The translations under genes were made by a program, and so were the position numbers. The notes under the pieces are model-generated. The model was not told the origin of the DNA. It searched no databases and saw nothing but the letters and a program-made list of their open reading frames with translations. This document shows, in pieces, positions 58,655 to 64,000 of a stretch of 64,000 bases of DNA; positions within the stretch are counted from its first letter, which is position 1, and every line of letters begins with the position of its first letter. Source of the DNA: Clostridia bacterium (GTDB lineage Bacteria; Bacillota; Clostridia; Oscillospirales; Acutalibacteraceae); NCBI GenBank assembly GCA_017503785.1, contig JAFVSK010000020.1, forward strand, positions 62,001-126,000. The letters are read 5' to 3'.

Positions 58655-59553
58655 TAGATATCTTTTCCTTTCTTCTCCTGCTCCAACACCCACGACACGA
58701 TCTCATCGGCCACGTCCACGCCGGTACACGCAATAATACCGGCCAAATGCGCATTGGAATTCACCTCGCACACCATGGCGCCTTGGTTGGTGTGCAGCAG
58801 ATCGACACCGCCGAAGCACAGCCCCAGTTCGCGGCAACAACGAAGTGCCAGCGCTTCTTCTTCGGGCGTGGGCGTATACGGCACCGCCGAACCGCCCTGC
58901 CGCAAATTTGCGCGAAAATCCTTACCGTCGGAACGGCGGCGCATGGCCGCAACAAGGCGACCGCCCACCACGTACAAACGCACATCCTCGCCTGCCGATT
59001 CACTTACAAAACGCTGCAGCATAAATGGGCGAGATTCCATGGCATACGCCAGTTTTCGCAATTCTTCCATTGAGTGCGCCAGCGATACCTGATCGCCGAA
59101 CGAGCCGTAGCATTCCTTGACCACCAGCGGAAATCCCAAGCGCTTGGCACCCACTTCCAAAAACGACTCGACCTCGGCGTTGATCTCACGATAAGTCATG
59201 GGAGCAAGCAATGTTTCGGGCTGCGGGATCCCTGCCATCGCCAAAATGCGGTGCGTTTCGCTTTTATCGTCACAAATTTCAATGGCATGGGCCGGATTGT
59301 ACACCCGTACACCCACGCTTTCCAGCGCTTTGGCCAAGCGAGTATCCTTGTCCCAAAACAGCACAAAATCCGCCTTAGACAGTACCACGCCGCTCGGTGC
59401 GGTGACCGACAGCGGCTCCATGGCCATAACAAACGCGGTGTTGGGATAAACAGACAGTGTGACCCCGTGCGCTGCTGCGGCTATTACCATCCGCGCCGCC
59501 GGATCGGGCGGCACGGCGTTCCAAAAGCCGTTATAAATTACATAGCCCGCCAT
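58654..59553 (-). CDS. RimK-like ATP-grasp ligase
   Basis: 299-residue ATP-grasp enzyme that would join a carboxyl group to an amine with ATP. Seen are the central domain start SETHRILAMAGIPQPETL, the ATP-binding strand FPLVVKECYGSFGDQVSL, MLQRFVSESAGEDVRLYVVGG, and the metal-binding end AMVCEVNSNAHLAGI. Similar to RimK and to lysine/coenzyme F420 ligases; the amino acid it adds cannot be read. Follows the CDF gene (overlapping by seven bases) and precedes the XRE gene. Confidence 0.85.
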   Translation of the reverse strand: MAGYVIYNGFWNAVPPDPAARMVIAAAAHGVTLSVYPNTAFVMAMEPLSVTAPSGVVLSKADFVLFWDKDTRLAKALESVGVRVYNPAHAIEICDDKSETHRILAMAGIPQPETLLAPMTYREINAEVESFLEVGAKRLGFPLVVKECYGSFGDQVSLAHSMEELRKLAYAMESRPFMLQRFVSESAGEDVRLYVVGGRLVAAMRRRSDGKDFRANLRQGGSAVPYTPTPEEEALALRCCRELGLCFGGVDLLHTNQGAMVCEVNSNAHLAGIIACTGVDVADEIVSWVLEQEKKGKDI

Positions 59554-59558
59554 ATTGC

Positions 59559-60725
59559 TCAACTCCACTCGCGATCAATCGTTACCACCGCATACAAATG
59601 CGGATCTACCTCCTGCAAACGCCGTTCGATCTCCGGCTGCAGTACCGACACGTTATCCACCGAAAACGGTACCACCACGTCGAAAATTACGTTGCTGCGT
59701 TGTTCACCGAATACCACACGAAAATCGTGCAACGATAGCGCAGGATCGATCTCTTGTAAGATTTCATTCGTCAATATGCGTAACGAGCTGACACGCTCAT
59801 CCTTAGTATCGACCGGATCCATGTGAATACAGGCAATTAAATTGAGTTCCTCTGCCAAACGGCGCTCCACGGCATCGATGATCTCGTGACTTTTCAAAAT
59901 GTCCCCATCACTGGGCACCTCGGCATGTAACGACACGATACACCGACCGGGGCCGTAATTGTGTACGATAAGATCGTGAATACCGATGATCCCCTCCTGC
60001 GAAAGCACACGCTCACGGATATCCTCCACCAGCAGAGGATCGGGAGCCTCACCCAGCAGCGGAGAAACGGTTTCGCGCACCACCGAAAAGCCCGACCAAA
60101 TAACAAACAAGGCCACTGCGGCACCGACCCAACCGTCGATATTCATGCCGGTGATACGGGCAAACACCGACGACAGCAGCACCACGGCCGTGCAGATCAC
60201 GTCGTTGCGACTGTCAGCTGCGGAAGCGGCCAGCGCCTCCGAGCGGATCTTTTTACCGATGGTGTGATTAAAATGCGCCATCCATGCCTTCACGGCAATG
60301 GAAGCCACTAAAATGGCCGTGGAGATCCACGAAAACGCCACGGGGTCGGGCGTAACGATCTTGCTGACGGCCGACGAAGCCAGTTCGACACCCGCAAGCA
60401 TGATCAGAGCCGCTACCGTGAGCGCCGAAAGGTACTCCACCCGACCGTGACCGAACGGATGCTCCTTATCGGGCGGAGCCGCCGACAGGCGAAAGCCCAC
60501 CAGCGTAACCACCGAGGAGCCCGCATCCGACAGGTTGTTGAACGCATCGGCGATCATTGCCACGCTGCCCGATAACGCTCCTGCCAGCAGCTTGCCGAAA
60601 AACAAGAGCGCATTGGCTGCAATGCCGGCCACACCGGCCAGCTTACCGTATTCACCGCGCACGCGGGGGTTGTGAACATCCTCCGCCTCCCGCACGAAAC
60701 GACGGATCAAACGGTTAGTCAGCAT
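59559..60725 (-). CDS. Cation diffusion facilitator family transporter
   Basis: 388-residue divalent-metal exporter (Zn, Mn, Fe or Cd). Six membrane helices; metal-site residues in SVAMIADAFNNLSDAGSS (helix 2) and AASAADSRNDVICTA (helix 5); loop motif HPFGHGRVEYL. The C-terminal cytoplasmic part is long, with a second ferredoxin-like region after about residue 290 (HMDPVDTKDERVSSL onward). GAGGAGGG precedes the ATG, inside the end of the NUDIX gene. Confidence 0.9.
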   Translation of the reverse strand: MLTNRLIRRFVREAEDVHNPRVRGEYGKLAGVAGIAANALLFFGKLLAGALSGSVAMIADAFNNLSDAGSSVVTLVGFRLSAAPPDKEHPFGHGRVEYLSALTVAALIMLAGVELASSAVSKIVTPDPVAFSWISTAILVASIAVKAWMAHFNHTIGKKIRSEALAASAADSRNDVICTAVVLLSSVFARITGMNIDGWVGAAVALFVIWSGFSVVRETVSPLLGEAPDPLLVEDIRERVLSQEGIIGIHDLIVHNYGPGRCIVSLHAEVPSDGDILKSHEIIDAVERRLAEELNLIACIHMDPVDTKDERVSSLRILTNEILQEIDPALSLHDFRVVFGEQRSNVIFDVVVPFSVDNVSVLQPEIERRLQEVDPHLYAVVTIDREWS

Positions 60726-61257
60726 AAGGGCCCTCCTCTCCGAACAGCAGCACGCCGGTTTCGCGGCGGATGCCTTCGGCTACAAAACGAAAATACGGAT
60801 CGCCGTAATGATGAAAACGGCGTTCGTTTACCATACTGTACAATTGCGCGCCGGTTACCCAACGCACCTGCGAAACTTCCTCTTTTTGAAGCTTCATATC
60901 GGGCACGGCAATATCGCGCTGTACCAAGTACACGTCGCACAGCGAATTGCGGCGCACCAAACGCCCCAACGGCAGAAACGCGCTGTCGGGCAGGGCAATG
61001 CCCAGTTCTTCTTCCAGCTCACGACGAGCAGCGGTGGCGCTATCCTCTCCTGCCACGGCAGAGCCGCTGGTGATGGCCCAAATATTCGGCATCATGCGCC
61101 GTTTGGACGAGCGCCGCTGAATGAGCAAGCGCCCTGCCGAATTGACCACCCACACGTGCGTGACCAAATGATGCTCGCCCGAACGAAAGCGAGCGCCGCG
61201 ATGGATGGTTTTGCCCAGCAAATTCCCTTCGCGGTCGTACAAATCCCATTTTTCCAT
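60715..61257 (-). CDS. NUDIX hydrolase
   Basis: 180-residue pyrophosphohydrolase. The NUDIX box matches the consensus exactly: G-x5-E-x7-REUxEExGU in GSAVAGED followed by SATAARRELEEELGI at residues 65-87. N-terminal part (EKWDLYDREGNLLGKTIHRG) resembles the isopentenyl-diphosphate isomerase-like/YfcD group, so it may act on a broader nucleotide or prenyl substrate. GAGGAA precedes the ATG. First gene of the five-gene run. Confidence 0.88.
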   Translation of the reverse strand: MEKWDLYDREGNLLGKTIHRGARFRSGEHHLVTHVWVVNSAGRLLIQRRSSKRRMMPNIWAITSGSAVAGEDSATAARRELEEELGIALPDSAFLPLGRLVRRNSLCDVYLVQRDIAVPDMKLQKEEVSQVRWVTGAQLYSMVNERRFHHYGDPYFRFVAEGIRRETGVLLFGEEGPYAD

Positions 61258-61330
61258 ATATATTCCTCAATTCCAAGAAGCATCCCAGTATATTTTACCT
61301 TTTTTTACCGCAAAAGTCCAGTCCTTTTTC

Positions 61331-61359
61331 TTGACAGGCTCCGTTTCTTTTCGTAAAAT
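61331..61359 (+). promoter_or_regulatory. Promoter of tlyA
   Basis: Consensus TTGACA, 17-base spacer, TAAAAT, 24 bases before the GTG start. Confidence 0.85.
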
Positions 61360-61383
61360 AAATACAGAAACGGAGGAGATACG

Positions 61384-62187
61384 GTGGAAAGCATACGTTT
61401 AGACACGTTAACCATGCAGCAGTTCGGCTTGTCGCCCGAGGAAGCTAACGGTCTCATTATGGCCGGGCGCATTTGGATCGGGCACGTGCCGGCCGATAAA
61501 CCCGGTATGTCGGTTGCTGCCGACACCGTGCTCACACTCGTTGAAAAAGCCAAAAAATATGCCAGCCGTTCCGGCTATAAGCTGGCCAAGGCGTTGCAGG
61601 TGTTTCACCAGCCGGTCGAGGGCTTAACGGTGTGCGATATCGGCGCCAGCAATGGTGGGTTTACCGATTGCCTGCTGCAAAACGGGGCTGCGCACGTATT
61701 TTCCGTGGACGTTGCCTACGGCATCCTCGCGTGGGAGCTGCGCAACGATCCTCGCGTAACGGTGCTGGAACGCACCAACGCTCGTCGCCTTACCGTCGAA
61801 CAGCTGGGTACGGTGTGCGATGCCGTAACCGTGGACGTTTCGTTCATTTCACTCGCCAAGATCTATCCCGCCATTCGGCAGATCTTAAAGCCCGACGGTG
61901 TGTGCATTTGTCTGATCAAGCCGCAGTTTGAAGCACAGCAACGTCAGCTTGGCAAAAACGGCGTGTTGAAAGACCCTGCCGATCTGCCGCCGCTGCTGAA
62001 CCGGTTGTTTGATTCGGCCGCCGAGAACGGCTTGTTCGTGCAGGATCTCACCGTTTCCCCCATTCACGGCACCAACGGCAACGTGGAATATTTGGCCCGC
62101 TTCACAGGCGCCGCTCCGTTAAGCAGCGACGAACGCGAAGCACTCATCGCACAAGCCCTCACACAACAACCGGATGACCAAACATAA
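61384..62187 (+). CDS. tlyA: TlyA family rRNA 2'-O-methyltransferase
   Basis: 267-residue protein with an N-terminal S4 domain (IRLDTLTMQQFGLSPEEANG, LIMAGRIWIG) and a FtsJ-type methyltransferase domain: YASRSGYKLAKAL, the SAM-binding CDIGASNGGFTDCLLQNGA, VDVAYGILAWELR, DVSFISL and LIKPQFEA, giving the K-D-K-E catalytic set. Members methylate ribose in 16S/23S rRNA. The GTG start has GGAGGAG upstream. Monocistronic with own promoter and terminator. Confidence 0.92.
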   Translation: MESIRLDTLTMQQFGLSPEEANGLIMAGRIWIGHVPADKPGMSVAADTVLTLVEKAKKYASRSGYKLAKALQVFHQPVEGLTVCDIGASNGGFTDCLLQNGAAHVFSVDVAYGILAWELRNDPRVTVLERTNARRLTVEQLGTVCDAVTVDVSFISLAKIYPAIRQILKPDGVCICLIKPQFEAQQRQLGKNGVLKDPADLPPLLNRLFDSAAENGLFVQDLTVSPIHGTNGNVEYLARFTGAAPLSSDEREALIAQALTQQPDDQT

Positions 62188-62200
62188 GCCTTATAAAAAC

Positions 62201-62240
62201 AACGAGAGCGGTTAGCGCCCTGCTAACCGCTCTCGTTTTA
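62201..62240 (+). terminator. Terminator of tlyA
   Basis: Sixteen-base perfect stem (AACGAGAGCGGTTAGC and its complement) with a five-base loop and TTTTA tail. Confidence 0.93.
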
Positions 62241-62334
62241 TGCTCTTAAATGACCACACCGAGTTTGTCTTTTAAAATTGCTTCCGTTTCTTTACGCACC
62301 GTTAAAAAGCAAGAAATATCCGCATACGTATACA

Positions 62335-62364
62335 AAAATCACCACCCGATCGGGTGGTGATTTT
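62335..62364 (-). terminator. Terminator of nagB
   Basis: Thirty-base perfect palindrome (AAAATCACCACCCGA and its complement) followed by Ts on the minus strand. Confidence 0.85.
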
Positions 62365-62371
62365 TTGTAGC

Positions 62372-63085
62372 TTATTCGTCGACAGCGCAGATGACCGTGA
62401 GGTCGGGATGCAGCTGCAGCAGCGAGGCCGGAACCTCGGGCGTGATGGGGCCGTAGAGCGACTTCATCAGAATGTCTTTCTTGCCGGCACCGTTGGCAAT
62501 GAGTAGGATCTTGCGAGCCTGCATGATGCCGCCCATACCCATCGTGATGGCCTGGCGCGGCACGTCGTCGGCCGAGGCAAAGAAGCGCGCGTTAGCTTCA
62601 ATGGTGCTGGGATCGAGCTCGACCATGTGCGTGGGCTTGATGAACGCCGGACCGGGCTCGTTAAAGCCGATATGGCCATCGTAGCCAATGCCGAGCACCT
62701 GAATGTCCACCCCACCCAGCGAGGCGATCAATTCATCGTAGCGGGCACCCTCGGCCTCGGGATCGACCGCCTTGCCGTTGGGCACGTTGGTGTTCGCCTT
62801 GTCGATATTTACGCGGTTAAACAGGTGATGATCCATGAAATAACGGTAGCTCTGATCGTTTTCGCCATCGAGGCCACAGTATTCGTCGAGGTTAACGGAA
62901 CGCACAGCCGAGAAATCCAGATTGCCCTCCTCATACCATTTTACCAGCTGATCGTATGTACCGATGGGCGTGGAGCCGGTGGCGAGACCCAACACGCAGT
63001 CGGGGCGCAGAACGATTTGCGCAGCCAACAGCTTAGCGGCTTCGTAGCTCATTTCTTCATACGTTTTTGTACGGATTACTTTCAT
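62372..63085 (-). CDS. nagB: Glucosamine-6-phosphate deaminase
   Basis: Converts glucosamine 6-phosphate to fructose 6-phosphate and ammonia, the last step of amino-sugar use. The 237-residue protein has GLATGSTPIGTYDQL, SVNLDEYCGL, QSYRYFMDHHLF, and the signature GIGYDGHIGFNEPGP. AAAGGATGG precedes the ATG at 63085; the longer frame has no better site. Monocistronic here. It fits the fucosidase and GH2 genes as part of host-glycan use. Confidence 0.95.
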   Translation of the reverse strand: MKVIRTKTYEEMSYEAAKLLAAQIVLRPDCVLGLATGSTPIGTYDQLVKWYEEGNLDFSAVRSVNLDEYCGLDGENDQSYRYFMDHHLFNRVNIDKANTNVPNGKAVDPEAEGARYDELIASLGGVDIQVLGIGYDGHIGFNEPGPAFIKPTHMVELDPSTIEANARFFASADDVPRQAITMGMGGIMQARKILLIANGAGKKDILMKSLYGPITPEVPASLLQLHPDLTVICAVDE

Positions 63086-63251
63086 GGTTTTACCATCCTT
63101 TCTATACAAAACATTTGCACACTTTTATTATATAATGTAACCAACGCGAAATATTTACCGCCGCGGGTGAAACTTTTGCATTTTGCGGCAATTTTTCGAC
63201 TTTTTGTTGCACATTCGGCCGCAATTGATTTTTTATGTGCATAAAAGCAGA

Positions 63252-63282
63252 AAGCCCGCACAACCCATGTTGTGCGGGTTTG
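63252..63282 (-). terminator. Hairpin after the tRNA cluster
   Basis: CCCGCACAAC/GTTGTGCGGG stem with a three-base centre and CTTTCTGCTTTT tail on the minus strand. Confidence 0.65.
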
Positions 63283-63295
63283 TGCGGGATTTCTG

Positions 63296-63369
63296 TGGCT
63301 GGGATGGCAAGAATCGAACTTGCCCGGGCAGAGTCAAAGTCTGCTGTCCTACCACTAGACTACATCCCA
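63296..63369 (-). tRNA. tRNA-Gln (TTG)
   Basis: Acceptor TGGGATG/CATCCCA, anticodon stem GCAGA/TCTGC around CTTTGAC (anticodon TTG), T arm GCAAG/CTTGC with TTCGATT, discriminator G and encoded CCA. Confidence 0.94.
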
Positions 63370-63372
63370 ATG

Positions 63373-63451
63373 TGGGGTGGGAGATGGGATTCGAACCCAC
63401 GATCTTCAGTGCCACAAACTGACGCGTTAGGCCAACTACGCTACACCCACC
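63373..63451 (-). tRNA. tRNA-His (GTG)
   Basis: Carries the His-specific extra G at -1 opposite C73. Anticodon stem TCAGT/ACTGA around TTGTGGC (anticodon GTG), T arm GTGGG/CCCAT with TTCGAAT, encoded CCA. The acceptor has one T-T mismatch. Confidence 0.92.
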
Positions 63452-63456
63452 ATATC

Positions 63457-63533
63457 TGGCGCGCCTGAAGGGACTCGAACCCCTGACCCTCTGCTTAGAA
63501 GGCAGATGCTCTATCCAGCTGAGCTACAGGCGC
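63457..63533 (-). tRNA. tRNA-Arg (TCT)
   Basis: Acceptor GCGCCTG/CAGGCGC, D stem GCTC/GAGC, anticodon stem TCTGC/GCAGA around CTTCTAA (anticodon TCT), T arm AGGGG/CCCTT with TTCGAGT, discriminator G and CCA. Confidence 0.95.
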
Positions 63534-63567
63534 CTATATACCGTTCTGAGAACCGGCGTGGCTTCAA

Positions 63568-63641
63568 TGGAGCGGGTGATGGGAATCGAACCCACACAAC
63601 CAGCTTGGAAGGCTGGGGTTCTACCACTGAACTACACCCGC
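63568..63641 (-). tRNA. tRNA-Gly (TCC)
   Basis: Acceptor GCGGGTG/CACCCGC, D stem GTTC/GAAC, anticodon stem CCAGC/GCTGG around CTTCCAA (anticodon TCC), T arm GTGGG/CCCAT with TTCGATT, discriminator T and CCA. First of the four-tRNA transcript. Confidence 0.95.
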
Positions 63642-63668
63642 ATAGTGCTCTCATACCGAGCGAAACCT

Positions 63669-63698
63669 ATCATACCACAAGGGATAAGGGGATGTCAA
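63669..63698 (-). promoter_or_regulatory. Promoter of the tRNA Gly-Arg-His-Gln cluster
   Basis: TTGACA, 18-base spacer, TATGAT on the minus strand, 27 bases before tRNA-Gly; it overlaps the stop of the gene at the right edge. Confidence 0.72.
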
Positions 63699-64000
63699 GA
63701 GGTTTTTTTACATATTGTAATGGTTTTATAGGTTTTATCGCAAGTGTACACATAGCCCTCGATTTCAGCCGCTCCCTCGGGGCGGCAGGCATTTACCGTA
63801 TCCACAAACCACGCCGTGCTTTTCACGAAAAAGTGCGCGTTATCGAACGCCGCATCGGTGAAACGCAAATGCGCACACTCCCCTTCCGCCAAGCGCGCCG
63901 CAATGCACTCGGCCAGATCTTCGATGCGCAAAGTATCCAAATAGGCGTTCGTTTGACGATAATAGTTCAGCGCCGTTTCGGTTGCCGTTTCCAAACCGAC
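63695..64000 (-). CDS. Uncharacterised protein, cut by the right edge
   Basis: C-terminal ~101 residues of a protein whose frame stays open to the window edge, so its start lies outside. Readable parts: TALNYYRQTNAYLDTLRIEDL, CAHLRFTDAAFDNAHFFVKST, AWFVDTVNACRPEG, and YVYTCDKTYKTITICKK. The order helix-helix-strand suggests a small soluble domain. I do not recognise the family. Its stop codon overlaps the promoter of the tRNA cluster. Confidence 0.6.
   Translation of the reverse strand, partial: VGLETATETALNYYRQTNAYLDTLRIEDLAECIAARLAEGECAHLRFTDAAFDNAHFFVKSTAWFVDTVNACRPEGAAEIEGYVYTCDKTYKTITICKKTS

Overview
The window reads as chromosome of a Gram-positive, endospore-forming anaerobe of the class Clostridia, most like gut Oscillospirales/Ruminococcaceae. 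Evidence: the gene orders remA-gmk-rpoZ-priA, scpA-scpB-DUF2953-gerW-dac-rluB and dgt-dnaG-rpoD, strong AGGAGG-type ribosome sites, a spore germination protein (GerW), and many intracellular glycosidases and sugar enzymes. This lineage call is inference from gene content and order. Most of the window is moderately GC-rich. Three patches are clearly AT-rich and look acquired: 15.4-15.8 kb, 37.2-38.1 kb and 47.0-49.3 kb.

Layout. 1-12 kb (minus strand) is housekeeping: priA (cut by the edge), rpoZ, gmk, remA, yicC, a three-subunit biotin carboxyltransferase set resembling transcarboxylase, then rluB, a D,D-carboxypeptidase, gerW, a DUF2953 protein, scpB, scpA and a site-2 protease. 12-15 kb (plus) holds rpmB, ppa, pncB and tRNA-Thr. 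15.2-15.8 kb holds an array of small hairpins and an AT-rich 96-codon gene. 15.9-21.9 kb is a sugar module with two Gfo/Idh/MocA oxidoreductases, three TIM-barrel isomerase-like domains (two fused in one protein) and a CE15-like esterase, opposed by an AraC regulator. 22.8-24.8 kb has a glycerol-1-phosphate dehydrogenase and a HAD phosphatase. 24.9-30.2 kb is a GH2 glycosidase/GPH symporter locus with its AraC regulator. 30-37 kb has a secreted tyrosine phosphatase, a GH29 fucosidase, an M20 amidohydrolase, an unrecognised protein, a PHP phosphatase and tRNA-Leu.

38-43 kb is the macromolecular-synthesis cluster (rpoD, dnaG, dgt) plus a YigZ-family gene, rpmE and tRNA-Ser. 43.5-46.5 kb carries a large alpha-helical-barrel enzyme of unknown specificity and a cyclase-family hydrolase. 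tRNA-Pro at 46.6 kb is followed by scattered copies of its own 3' end and an AT-rich island with a dipeptide-epimerase-like enolase. 49.5-56.4 kb is the most unusual part: four QueG-like double Fe-S domains in three genes, arranged as two convergent modules, each divergent from its own AraC regulator, with a creatininase-family hydrolase on one side. 56.4-61.3 kb is a tightly packed operon (NUDIX, CDF transporter, RimK-like ATP-grasp, membrane XRE regulator, nitrilase-GDPD fusion). tlyA, nagB and a four-tRNA cluster (Gly, Arg, His, Gln) finish the window.

How the parts work together. The 15.9-21.9 kb module fits oxidation of a sugar followed by isomerisation or elimination. The transporter/GH2, fucosidase and nagB genes feed sugars into central metabolism. 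The 49.5-56.4 kb cluster appears to be an inducible, low-potential Fe-S redox system of unknown substrate. The functional links in these three sentences are inferences from families and neighbourhood.
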